Positions 18,898-27,903 of a stretch of DNA of 33,068 bases are shown here, piece after piece. The stretch comes from Bacteroidales bacterium. Its GTDB lineage: Bacteria > Bacteroidota > Bacteroidia > Bacteroidales > WCHB1-69. Position 1 is the first letter of the stretch. The number at the start of each line of letters is the position of its first letter. The position numbers and the translations under genes were made by a program. Below the pieces are notes generated by a model that was not told where the DNA came from, did not search any database, and saw only the letters and a program-made list of their open reading frames with translations. Location of the stretch: the NCBI GenBank assembly GCA_031285725.1, contig JAITVP010000104.1, forward strand, positions 1 through 33,068, given 5' to 3'.

Positions 18898-19536
18898 CTA
18901 TTTATTATACTGCTGCAATAACATTTTCGCTTTGTTCAAATCCGATTGGGTTGTGCCTATTTGGGTTTGGCGGTTGTTGAGGTCTTTCGTCATTTTGTCG
19001 ATTTTCGATTGTTGTTTGTCGCGTTTTTTCGTTGCGGAGGTTAACTGTTTTTGTTGTTTGGCCAAATCTTTCTCCAGCGCTTCGACATTTTTGCCCACAG
19101 CGTATCCGCGTGCGTGAGTCGTGAACTCTTCCAGGAAAACCATGATTTTGTCCATTACTTCGCGGTCTGCAGTTTCGGTAAGAGGGTTCATGTTTCCTTT
19201 TGTCGCAACGAAATAGACCTTTACCTTGTTGGCTTTCTTTTTCCCTTCTTGCACCACTTTGGTGTAGATGTCGTAGTGGAGGGTACCGATTTTCGGGATG
19301 TTTTGATTGCCATAGAATGCGAAACCGGATAATTTTCCGGGTTTTACCAACCCTTGTTTCGCCAAATAGTCTGCCATTGCCGACTCCACCACACCGACAT
19401 CCAAGTCCGATACGATTAAAGAAAATCCGGGAAGGATCTGCTTGTCAATGGGAATGTTCTCTCTGGCTGGTTTTTGTGCAAACGCAGTGGCCGTCATGAG
19501 CAGCCCGATCACGAATAATAATGTGAATTTTTTCAT
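18898..19536 (-). CDS. secreted protein of unknown function with C-terminal coiled-coil
   Basis: Signal peptide MKKFTLLFVIGLLMTATAFAQ; Lys/Gln-rich heptad-like tail VEALEKDLAKQQKQLTSATKKRDKQQSKIDKMTKDLNNRQTQIG. Confidence 0.75.
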   Translation of the reverse strand: MKKFTLLFVIGLLMTATAFAQKPARENIPIDKQILPGFSLIVSDLDVGVVESAMADYLAKQGLVKPGKLSGFAFYGNQNIPKIGTLHYDIYTKVVQEGKKKANKVKVYFVATKGNMNPLTETADREVMDKIMVFLEEFTTHARGYAVGKNVEALEKDLAKQQKQLTSATKKRDKQQSKIDKMTKDLNNRQTQIGTTQSDLNKAKMLLQQYNK

Positions 19537-19627
19537 TTTCTTTTAATTTTAGGTTATTATTTTTTACTACAACGCTACTACAAACAAATTTGTTTAAAAT
19601 GTTTGAATGCACAAAAATAAAAAATCT

Positions 19628-19635
19628 TATCTTTG
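19628..19635 (+). promoter_or_regulatory. -7 box TATCTTTG upstream of the M48 peptidase
   Basis: TAnnTTTG match 32 nt upstream of the ATG at 19667. Confidence 0.5.
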
Positions 19636-19666
19636 CCATGTCGTTTCATCAAATAAAAAATTGGTT

Positions 19667-21796
19667 ATGAAGTGTTTTTTTATTTTTTTAACTTTTATAT
19701 TGTTTCCTATAATCCTTTTTGCCCAGTTTTCCTTGGCCGATTTTAATTGGTTGAAAAGCGAAGGGAAAATTCCAGCTGATTTCAAAAAAGCGATGGACAG
19801 TCCAAGCGATATGACACAATGGACCCTGCATGGTCTTTTTGCTCAGGGAGATGTGATTTACGGCACGGAGGTGAATCAATATTTGGACAATATCATCGAC
19901 CGTCTTCTAACGGAGCATCCGGAGTTGCGCAACGAGATCCGCTGTTATGCCGTCCGTTCTACCGAGGTGAACGCCTATGCGATGCCGAACGGTGTGATCT
20001 TCGTGAACCTCGGATTGATTGCGCAGTCTAGCAATGAAGGCGAAATCGCATTCGTGTTGGCTCACGAAATCGCCCACTACGTAAAAAAACATCACCGGCA
20101 GAAAAAGGAGTACAAGAGAGACAAAACCAATGAGACAATCGATGATTTTTTGAAAATACACAACTATTCCCGTGAAATCGAAATGGAAGCCGACCGTTTC
20201 GCTATCGAGCACTACTACACCAATTCCGCTTATTCGTATGCTGCGCTGGAGGGCGTTTTCGATATGCTCCAGTATGGCTATCTTCCATTTGACGAGATGC
20301 CATTTTCCCGAACGTTCGTGGAAGAGGAGTTCTATCATTTTCCCGACAGCTATTTCTTGGACAATCTGAACCCGATTCGAAGTAGGGATGATTATGTCGA
20401 TACGCTAAGCACACACCCTAACATCAAACGGCGGCGGGAAAATGTGGAAAACATCATCCGAAATCTGGATAATAACGGTCGGGAACTTTTTGTGCAATCG
20501 GAGGCTAAATTTAAACAAATCAGGGAAATATGCCGCTTCGAGTGCATCAATGTTTTCTTGGTTGATCATGAGTATGACAATGCGTTATACAATATATATT
20601 TCTTGCGGAAAAACAATCCGGAGCATTCATTTTTGGATATTGCGTTGGCGATGGCATATTACGGGTTGTGCGCTCACAAACTGCAAAGCGACTATACGGA
20701 TGTGATGGAAAACTATCGAAATATTGAGGGCGAGAAGCAGCAGATGCACCACATCTTCACCAAGTTGACCCGCCAAGAATTGAATGTGTTGGCGTTGCGG
20801 AATATCTGGATAATACATAAAAAATATCCTGAAAATGTTTTTGTACAAGGACTTTTGGAAGATATGGCGAGCGAGTTGATTGTGCGCAATAAAATGGAAT
20901 ACACTGATTTCTCAGATTATGCACAACACGTTAATATTGAAGAAATTAAAATAGAAGAAGAACCGGCAGACACCACCGCCACGGCAGGTACCCGCTATCA
21001 ACGGATTCGAAAAACGACCCGCGGGAAAGTGGTGCCCACGGAAAAGTTCAAAACTGTGAACTATATGTTAGTTGATCTGAAAGCAAATCCCGATTTTGTG
21101 GATTATATGGATCAATTGACGAAAAAAATCGAGGATAAAGCAATACTGCAATCGTTGACCCAATCCAAAACCTATGCTCCGGTAAACGGCATCGCCGTGA
21201 TGAATCCCTATTACTGGCGAGGTATTAAGGTGATGAAAAACACGAGTGATGAAAAAATCGAAGAACATGTAAAAAAGGTTGAAAACCAAGCGAGGGCATT
21301 GGATAAGACCGTGGAATACTCCTTGAAGGATTTGAAATTCGATTATCACTATTATACGAATGAGAATATGTTGAAATTTGATACGGAAAATTACAATAAC
21401 TATACGCAAATACAACTTTGGCGATCGGAATATTTCTCCGCCGGAAAAACCGAGATGCGACTTTATCAATGCCGTAATAGCGAGCAAATCACAGAGACAC
21501 TGGGATATGAAAACGCCGCATTCATTTATGTTTATTCGGCACCTGCTAAATTCGCCGCATATGACAAATTTGAAAAAATCCTACTTTATGCGCCTTTCCA
21601 ATACACCATTCTCCCGATGTCGGTTTTTAACTTCTTATTGCCCCGATATCAAACATATATCACGGTAAATACGGTGGATTTGCGTGACGGAAAAACTATC
21701 CGCTCGGCGAGTGTCATCCGTACCGGCGATATGACTCAGAGTTATATCAATTATTTTATCTATGATTCATTCTACAATTTAAAGAAAGGGAAATAA
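19667..21796 (+). CDS. M48-family metallopeptidase, secreted, with long unassigned C-terminal region
   Basis: AHEIAHYVKKHH (HExxH), EMEADRFAIEHY (ExxxD), AYAMPNGVIFVNLGL; hydrophobic leader. About 450 aa follow the protease domain without a recognisable family. Confidence 0.8.
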   Translation: MKCFFIFLTFILFPIILFAQFSLADFNWLKSEGKIPADFKKAMDSPSDMTQWTLHGLFAQGDVIYGTEVNQYLDNIIDRLLTEHPELRNEIRCYAVRSTEVNAYAMPNGVIFVNLGLIAQSSNEGEIAFVLAHEIAHYVKKHHRQKKEYKRDKTNETIDDFLKIHNYSREIEMEADRFAIEHYYTNSAYSYAALEGVFDMLQYGYLPFDEMPFSRTFVEEEFYHFPDSYFLDNLNPIRSRDDYVDTLSTHPNIKRRRENVENIIRNLDNNGRELFVQSEAKFKQIREICRFECINVFLVDHEYDNALYNIYFLRKNNPEHSFLDIALAMAYYGLCAHKLQSDYTDVMENYRNIEGEKQQMHHIFTKLTRQELNVLALRNIWIIHKKYPENVFVQGLLEDMASELIVRNKMEYTDFSDYAQHVNIEEIKIEEEPADTTATAGTRYQRIRKTTRGKVVPTEKFKTVNYMLVDLKANPDFVDYMDQLTKKIEDKAILQSLTQSKTYAPVNGIAVMNPYYWRGIKVMKNTSDEKIEEHVKKVENQARALDKTVEYSLKDLKFDYHYYTNENMLKFDTENYNNYTQIQLWRSEYFSAGKTEMRLYQCRNSEQITETLGYENAAFIYVYSAPAKFAAYDKFEKILLYAPFQYTILPMSVFNFLLPRYQTYITVNTVDLRDGKTIRSASVIRTGDMTQSYINYFIYDSFYNLKKGK

Positions 21797-21798
21797 CG

Positions 21799-22482
21799 AT
21801 GAAGAAACATATATTTTTAACTGTTATTTTAGTAATTTTTTATGCTGCACAACTCTTTCCCCAAGGCAGCGGTTACATGGGAAAACGTTTCGTGATCAAT
21901 GCGGAGGTGATTAACTCGCCATGCTACTTCAAGCCTAATCACAAAGGGAATACAGGTTATTTCGCTTTTGATTACATCTTGAATCCAAGCGTGGAAGTTA
22001 TTGCTGGAAAGACAATTACACTTGGTGCCAGTTTTATGTACAATAAATCCATGTACAAAATAGCTGAAAAATTTGAGTTCGATGAGATAAACGTAGAAAC
22101 ACTTTACTTCCCGGAAACTTCCCATGAATACACGGCGATGGGCGGTGGACTTTTTTTCAAATCTTATTTTGGAATTGGAAAAAGAACTCCCCTCATGGGG
22201 AACTATTTTCGAATAGAAATCAATGTGCTGAATGTTGCCGAACTGGGTGGTTCTGAACGCTTCCTCATGGGCGGTGGCCGTTTCGAATTAGGAAAGGATT
22301 TCCTCTTTTTCAATAGATTGAAGTTGAATATGGGAATTGGTGTAGGGCTTATATTTGGTAAAAATTCGATTGATGATGCGGAAGATAATTTATATAGTAG
22401 GGATGTGGTAACCGCTGGCGGTCGAATGTTCCGCAACTATTTTTTCGGATTGCGAATGGGAGTGGGTTTTTTGGCATTTTAA
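21799..22482 (+). CDS. putative outer-membrane (beta-barrel-like) protein
   Basis: Signal peptide MKKHIFLTVILVIFYAAQLFPQ; alternating amphipathic strands; ends NYFFGLRMGVGFLAF with terminal aromatic residue; stop-to-start spacing of 2 nt from the M48 gene. Confidence 0.6.
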   Translation: MKKHIFLTVILVIFYAAQLFPQGSGYMGKRFVINAEVINSPCYFKPNHKGNTGYFAFDYILNPSVEVIAGKTITLGASFMYNKSMYKIAEKFEFDEINVETLYFPETSHEYTAMGGGLFFKSYFGIGKRTPLMGNYFRIEINVLNVAELGGSERFLMGGGRFELGKDFLFFNRLKLNMGIGVGLIFGKNSIDDAEDNLYSRDVVTAGGRMFRNYFFGLRMGVGFLAF

Positions 22483-22489
22483 TCACTCC

Positions 22490-22720
22490 TGTTACGCACT
22501 TGGTATAATTTTTTAGTCCCCCCAGTTCCTTTCCAAGCCATTTTGATGGCCACCAAATATACCTTTGCTTTGAGGGCAAAGCGATTCAAGTTGTGTGCAA
22601 ATTTTAGTTGTTCCAATTTGACATATTTTGTCCATCTGTAAATTTTATTGTATGCAACACCAAAGTTACAGTTAGTTAATCGGGCAGTAGTGATAAGAAA
22701 ACGGGCATTACAAAATGGTC
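22490..22720 (-). pseudogene. possible relict coding fragment (transposase-like C-terminus?)
   Basis: Minus strand open frame without an ATG start: PFCNARFLITTARLTNCNFGVAYNKIYRWTKYVKLEQLKFAHNLNRFALKAKVYLVAIKMAWKGTGGTKKLYQVRNRSD*. 'KLEQLKFAHNLNRFALK' recalls IS transposase C-termini. Confidence 0.3.
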
Positions 22721-22771
22721 AAAACCATCGGGAGTATTCAAGATGAACGGGAAGTACATCATTTCGATAAG

Positions 22772-24859
22772 CTATTGAACTATGCTTCCCGCCTTCACCA
22801 CTTTCTCCGGCTCCACCGTGCTTAGTTCACCGTTGGCGTTTTCAACCATCAAAATCATACCATGGGAAGATATACCTTTGATCTCCTTGGGTGTCAGGTT
22901 GATGAGCATCAGTACTTGCTTGCCGGGCAACTCTTCGTGAGCGTAATACTCTGCAATGCCGGAAACCACCTCGCGCACATCTATGCCTGTATCGATTTTC
23001 AGTTTCAATAACTTCTTGGTTTTCGCCACCTTCTCCGCCTCCAACACCGTGCAGATTCGAAGATCCATCTTCTGAAAATCATCATACGATATGTCCGGTT
23101 TTGCCTCTTGCGCAGGGGCTTGTTCCAACTGCATCTGCTTGCGGCTGGCTTGCAATTTAGCCACTTGCGCCTCCATCACTGTGTCGTCTATTTTCTCAAA
23201 CAGGTACTGCGGTTCGCCAATCAGGTTGCCGGCTTGCAGTAGATCCATATCCGCCGCACCATCCCACGTATGACGGTCAATCTTCAACATCTCCTGCAAC
23301 TTCTTGGAGGTGAATGGGAGGAACGGCTCGCTCAGCACCGACAACGCCGCCGCAATCTGCAACGAAAGGTACAGTATTGTCTTTACTCTTTCAGGATCTT
23401 CTTTCACTTTCTTCCACGGCTCGGTGTCGGTCAAATATTTGTTCCCCACGCGCGCCAAGTTCATCAGCTCCATCTGCGCTTCGCGGAAACGGAACTTCTC
23501 TAACGACTCCCCGATTTTTGTCGGGAAAGTTTTGATCAAAGTGATCATCCCTTGCTCTTCCGGTGTCAATTCGCCTGCGGAAGGAATGATGCCATCGTAG
23601 TATTTGTGGGTCAGCACCACGGTACGGTTCACAAGATTGCCGAAAATAGCGAGTAACTCGTTGTTATTTTTGGCCTGAAGATCAGCCCAAGTGAAGTCGG
23701 AATCTTTGGTTTCGGGTGCGATGGAGGTCAATGTGTAACGCAGCACATCTTGCTTATCCTTAAACTCTTCCAGATATTCGTGCAACCACACCGCCCAATT
23801 CCGGGAAGTGGAAATCTTGTCGCTCTCCAAATTCAGAAACTCATTGGCCGGCACGTTTGTGGGGAGGATGTATGATCCCTCGGCCTTCAACATCACCGGA
23901 AAAATGATGCAATGGAACACGATATTATCTTTCCCGATAAAATGGAGCAGCTCCGTATTCTCGTCTTTCCACCACTCTTCCCATGTTCTGCCGTTTTGCT
24001 CCGCCCACTCTTTCGTGGCGGAAATATAGCCGATCGGCGCATCAAACCAGACATAGAGTACTTTACCTTCTGCCTCTTGCAGCAGCACCTTCACGCCCCA
24101 ATCCAGATCGCGGGTCACAGCACGCGGGTGCAGGCCCTGCTCAATCCACGACTTGCACTGTCCGTAAACATTAGTCTTCCAATCTTCCTTATGTTCATCC
24201 AAAATCCACGCTTTCAACCATCCTTCATATTGATCCAAAGGCAAATACCAGTGTTTGGTCTCTTTCAACACCGGCACGTTTCCGGTCAGCGCCGACTTGG
24301 GGTTAATCAGATCAGTAGCACTTAAGCTGGTGCCGCATGCCTCACACTGGTCGCCATAAGCTTTCTCATTGTTGCAAAACGGACAACCGCCAGTAATGTA
24401 TCGATCCGCCAGAAACTGATCTGCTTCCGCATCGTAATACTGCATCGTGGTCTTTTCGATCAATTTGCCATCATTATACAATTTCGCAAAATAATCCGCT
24501 GCCGTTTGGTGGTGTATCGGATTGGAAGTACGGGAATAGATGTCGAACGAGATGCCAAACTCCTCAAACGACTTCTTGATCATGGCATGATACCGATCCA
24601 CAATGGCTTGCGGCGTGGTGTTCTCGTTCTTCGCCTTGATGGTGATCGGTACGCCGTGTTCATCGGAGCCGCCAATGAAAAGCACCTCCTCCCCTTTCAT
24701 CCGGAGATAACGAGCGTAAATATCGGCCGGCACGTAAACCCCTGCCAAATGCCCGATATGAACCGGACCATTGGCGTAAGGCAATGCAGAGGTGATGGTG
24801 TGGCGTTTTTTCAGGTGAGAGGTAAGAGGGGGGAGGTGAGAAATATTGGTTTTGTTCAT
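22772..24859 (-). CDS. metG: methionyl-tRNA synthetase with C-terminal tRNA-binding domain
   Basis: [18 protein letters not shown]; zinc motif [36 protein letters not shown]-terminal [32 protein letters not shown]. Confidence 0.97.
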   Translation of the reverse strand: MNKTNISHLPPLTSHLKKRHTITSALPYANGPVHIGHLAGVYVPADIYARYLRMKGEEVLFIGGSDEHGVPITIKAKNENTTPQAIVDRYHAMIKKSFEEFGISFDIYSRTSNPIHHQTAADYFAKLYNDGKLIEKTTMQYYDAEADQFLADRYITGGCPFCNNEKAYGDQCEACGTSLSATDLINPKSALTGNVPVLKETKHWYLPLDQYEGWLKAWILDEHKEDWKTNVYGQCKSWIEQGLHPRAVTRDLDWGVKVLLQEAEGKVLYVWFDAPIGYISATKEWAEQNGRTWEEWWKDENTELLHFIGKDNIVFHCIIFPVMLKAEGSYILPTNVPANEFLNLESDKISTSRNWAVWLHEYLEEFKDKQDVLRYTLTSIAPETKDSDFTWADLQAKNNNELLAIFGNLVNRTVVLTHKYYDGIIPSAGELTPEEQGMITLIKTFPTKIGESLEKFRFREAQMELMNLARVGNKYLTDTEPWKKVKEDPERVKTILYLSLQIAAALSVLSEPFLPFTSKKLQEMLKIDRHTWDGAADMDLLQAGNLIGEPQYLFEKIDDTVMEAQVAKLQASRKQMQLEQAPAQEAKPDISYDDFQKMDLRICTVLEAEKVAKTKKLLKLKIDTGIDVREVVSGIAEYYAHEELPGKQVLMLINLTPKEIKGISSHGMILMVENANGELSTVEPEKVVKAGSIVQ

Positions 24860-25002
24860 TGGTTATGTTTTTATTTGGTATTTTTAATTTAAGTTTTGAA
24901 ATTCAACAAATATTTTGGTACTTGCGTCCATTTGACCTAATTTATTTTCAGAAGCGCTATCTTCAAGAAAAAAGAATAAATAAGCAAATTTATTTCACCT
25001 TT

Positions 25003-25563
25003 TCACCTCATTAAATACACAATCTCCCTTCCCCCCTCCTCTCCATTCCACACTACCAAATCCGCCATCTTCACCTTGCACTCCTGATCCAGCTGGGAGG
25101 CGACCCGTTGATTGATGTCGGCGTTCGTCCAGTCGGGGTTACGGTTTTTGAGGCGATGAAGTCGTTTTTCGAGCGGAGCGTGGACTGTTAGCACCAAATC
25201 GAAAAAACGGGCGAGGTTCGCCTCGAAAATGATGGCCGATTCCAATATCACCACAGGGGAGCGTTGCGCCACCGCCCAACAGTCGAAATCCTCCATCAAG
25301 CGGGGATGGATAATGTTATTAATCAAAGTCAGATTGTCGGGATTTGAGAAAACGGCTTGTGTGAGTTTGGTTTTATCTAAAACATCGTTTTGATAAACGG
25401 CTTCGCCGAAATGGCGTTTCACCAACGCCTTAACATCTCCCCTATCATAGAGTTTTTTTGCTTCATCGTCGGCGTAGAAAACCGGCACTGACATGATCTC
25501 GAAGAGCGAGGCCACATAACTTTTCCCCGCTCCGATTCCCCCGGTGAGTGCGATTTTCAACAT
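25003..25563 (-). CDS. coaE: dephospho-CoA kinase
   Basis: MLKIALTGGIGAGKSYVASLFEIMSVPVFYADDEAKKLY; NNIIHPRLMEDF; VVILESAIIFEANLARFFDLVLTVHAP. Start moved from ORF 25848 to avoid overlap with ybbR. Confidence 0.92.
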   Translation of the reverse strand: MLKIALTGGIGAGKSYVASLFEIMSVPVFYADDEAKKLYDRGDVKALVKRHFGEAVYQNDVLDKTKLTQAVFSNPDNLTLINNIIHPRLMEDFDCWAVAQRSPVVILESAIIFEANLARFFDLVLTVHAPLEKRLHRLKNRNPDWTNADINQRVASQLDQECKVKMADLVVWNGEEGGREIVYLMR

Positions 25564-25565
25564 CG

Positions 25566-25997
25566 CTATCTCAGATAAACGGTAATCGATTCCGGAGTTT
25601 CCACTTCCATGAATGCCGCATCGATTCCGGGTTGCGTGCGGATATATTCCGTCAACACTCGTCGATTGAACGTGTAGACATTCCGTTTGGAACTGTTCTG
25701 CGTAAGCGTGGTCAATGACAAGTTGATCTGACGATGGGAATCCGAATACTTGGGACCTAGGAAGTTGAACCCGCGGGTCGTAAACGTGAGGTTCACCACC
25801 GAATCCGATAATGCCACCAACTGCTTGCTGGCCGGCAGATCCTTGCAACTCACCTGGTATTCCAACGTCATCGTATATTCCTTAGAGAGGGTCGTAAATA
25901 ACCAGATTGCCGCTGCCATCACCAAACAAGTCACAAACGCCAATGAAGGCAATTTGATTTTGTTTTTTAATTCTGGTGATTCTTCCTTTTTCATCAT
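25566..25997 (-). CDS. short YbbR-like protein
   Basis: KLPSLAFVTCLVMAAAIWLFTTLSKEYTMTLEYQVSCKDLPASKQLVALSDSVVNLTFTTRGFNFL; located between yajC and coaE as is usual in Bacteroidota. Confidence 0.65.
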   Translation of the reverse strand: MMKKEESPELKNKIKLPSLAFVTCLVMAAAIWLFTTLSKEYTMTLEYQVSCKDLPASKQLVALSDSVVNLTFTTRGFNFLGPKYSDSHRQINLSLTTLTQNSSKRNVYTFNRRVLTEYIRTQPGIDAAFMEVETPESITVYLR

Positions 25998-26056
25998 TGT
26001 TGAATGAAGGTTTCCCCCCCTACTTTCTCCCTTCTCCTTTTTCTCCTTTTTTGCGT

Positions 26057-26383
26057 TTACTGCTTATTTTTCATATCATTTGCGTCAATTGCCACCGCCG
26101 CTTTGTCGATTCTTAACTTCGTACCGTCTTCCACTTCGATTACGAAAGTGGTCTCGTCCACATTGACGATTTTGCCGTGGATGCCGCCGATGGTGACGAT
26201 TTTGTCGCCTTTATTCAACGAGGATCTAAATTCTTGCATCTTTTTTTGTTTCTTTTGTTGCGGACGGATCATGAAGAAATAGAATATCGCAATCATGAGC
26301 ACCAAGAAAATGATCATGGAACTGCCGCCACCTTGTCCGCCTTCGCCCGTAGGAGCCATAAGAAGTAAATTGTAAAAAATCAT
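26057..26383 (-). CDS. yajC: preprotein translocase subunit YajC
   Basis: SSMIIFLVLMIAIFYFFMIRPQQKKQKKMQEFRSSLNKGDKIVTIGGIHGKIVNVDETTFVIEVEDGTKLRIDKAAV. Confidence 0.95.
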   Translation of the reverse strand: MIFYNLLLMAPTGEGGQGGGSSMIIFLVLMIAIFYFFMIRPQQKKQKKMQEFRSSLNKGDKIVTIGGIHGKIVNVDETTFVIEVEDGTKLRIDKAAVAIDANDMKNKQ

Positions 26384-26416
26384 ACTGTAAATATTAATGT
26401 ATTAATTTATATTGAT

Positions 26417-26863
26417 TTATGGTATTTTAACGTCGGCGGTGACCCGCAGAATCGTGTGTGTCGGGTAGGTGTTAGCCGAAACGAGCACCGTGCTGTTCAC
26501 CTCTCCTGATTTCGTTTTAGAGTCGAACAGCACGGTTATTTCGCCGCTTTCCCCCGGTTTGATAGGTGCTTTGGGCGGTGTAGTTGTGGTGCAATTGCAC
26601 GAACCGTTGGCATTTTCGATAATCAAGTTTGATTTTCCCGTATTGGTGAATTTGAAAACATACGACAAACGTTCCCCTTGAATCACCTTGCCGAAATCGT
26701 GCACGGTTTTTTCGAAAGTGATTTCAGGCATGTCGGTTTTCTTAGCATCTTGACCCTGCGCAGTGGCCGGATTCTTGATCTCGTTCACTGTAATCCCATC
26801 ATTTTTCTTTCCGCAAGAGCAGAAAAATAAGAGTGTGAATAGTAACATGAAAGTATATCTCAT
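26417..26863 (-). CDS. DUF1573 domain-containing lipoprotein
   Basis: Lipobox LLFFCSCGKK; ITFEKTVHDFGKVIQGERLSYVFKFTNTGKSNLIIENANGSCNCTTTTPPKAPIKPGESGEITVLFDSKTKSG. Confidence 0.9.
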   Translation of the reverse strand: MRYTFMLLFTLLFFCSCGKKNDGITVNEIKNPATAQGQDAKKTDMPEITFEKTVHDFGKVIQGERLSYVFKFTNTGKSNLIIENANGSCNCTTTTPPKAPIKPGESGEITVLFDSKTKSGEVNSTVLVSANTYPTHTILRVTADVKIP

Positions 26864-26872
26864 AATAAATAA

Positions 26873-27820
26873 TTATTTGTCTAACAATCCCCGTCCCATC
26901 TTGTTTAACTCGTTATTGGCTCTCAGTTGAACGATCACTTTATCCAAGATGCCATTGATGAAAAAGCCGCTTTTGGCGGAGCTATACGTCTTGGCCAGTT
27001 CAATGTATTCATTGATAATCACTTTCACTGGGATAGTGGGAAATTCGCGCAATTCACAGATCGCCATCTTCATCAAAATCACATCCACGGTGAGCAAGCG
27101 CTCCGACTCCCAATTTTGGAGTTTATCTTCAATCAACGAGAAGTAGTAGCCATCATTCAGGATGGCTTTAGAATATAAATCCTGATAAAACGCCACATCG
27201 TCCTGATCTTTGAACAGCGGCATGATCTTCACCTCGTTTCCCTTGGACTCTTTGAAAGCTTGGATATTCTTATAAACGATCAACAAGGCGTCGTTATAAT
27301 CATCGAACCAATGCACGTTTTTCTCCTCAAAAAACCAATGGATCAATGTGCTCTCCACAAACACTTTCTCGATGATATCTAACACCAACTGCCGATCTTC
27401 GTCATAAGACCTTTTCGGATTTTCCATATATTGCTGAAACTTCTCCAACTTGCCCACTTCTTGAAAAATCTGCACGATTACATCATTATGATTCGTCCAG
27501 TTGACTTTGTTATTTTTCCACTCCTTTTTCAAGGTCACATTATCCTCAATTTGATTGATCACGATATTGTCCAAAAATTTGGTATTGGGATTTCTATCCT
27601 CCTGCGTGGGATTGACTTTCGCTTTCAACTCCTCGAGTTTATTGAGGCGGTATCTGCGCAATTCGGGGAAGATAGAGAAGAAGTAAAGAAACAGCGTGTA
27701 ACAATTGTAAATGGAGTCTGTCAATTTTTTACGTCCTTCCACCACATTTTCCGTTTCATTAATTTTGTGAGCAAAAAGGGCTTGCATCACCTTTGTTCTC
27801 AAATATCGCCGATTAACCAT
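26873..27820 (-). CDS. nusB: transcription antitermination factor NusB
   Basis: NRRYLRTKVMQALFA N-terminus; C-terminal LTVDVILMKMAICELREFPTIPVKVIINEYIELAKTYSSAKSGFFINGILDKV. Confidence 0.9.
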   Translation of the reverse strand: MVNRRYLRTKVMQALFAHKINETENVVEGRKKLTDSIYNCYTLFLYFFSIFPELRRYRLNKLEELKAKVNPTQEDRNPNTKFLDNIVINQIEDNVTLKKEWKNNKVNWTNHNDVIVQIFQEVGKLEKFQQYMENPKRSYDEDRQLVLDIIEKVFVESTLIHWFFEEKNVHWFDDYNDALLIVYKNIQAFKESKGNEVKIMPLFKDQDDVAFYQDLYSKAILNDGYYFSLIEDKLQNWESERLLTVDVILMKMAICELREFPTIPVKVIINEYIELAKTYSSAKSGFFINGILDKVIVQLRANNELNKMGRGLLDK

Positions 27821-27839
27821 TATCTATTTTTTACGTTCG

Positions 27840-27847
27840 CAAAAATA
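27840..27847 (-). promoter_or_regulatory. -7 box TATTTTTG upstream of nusB
   Basis: CAAAAATA on + strand, 20 nt upstream of the nusB ATG. Confidence 0.45.
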
Positions 27848-27853
27848 TAAAAA

Positions 27854-27880
27854 AAAAGTGGAGTTATCAGCTCCACTTTT
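27854..27880 (-). terminator. rho-independent terminator of the large T9SS protein
   Basis: AAAAGTGGAG-TTATCAG-CTCCACTTTT stem followed on the minus strand by a T tract. Confidence 0.8.
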
Positions 27881-27903
27881 CAAGTTCATCAATTATGATT
27901 CGA

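Noticed and set aside
25564-25848. N-terminal extension of the coaE ORF (25848 start)
   Set aside because: It overlaps ybbR in another frame, and the P-loop N-terminus MLKIALTGGIGAGKS gives a clear start at 25563.
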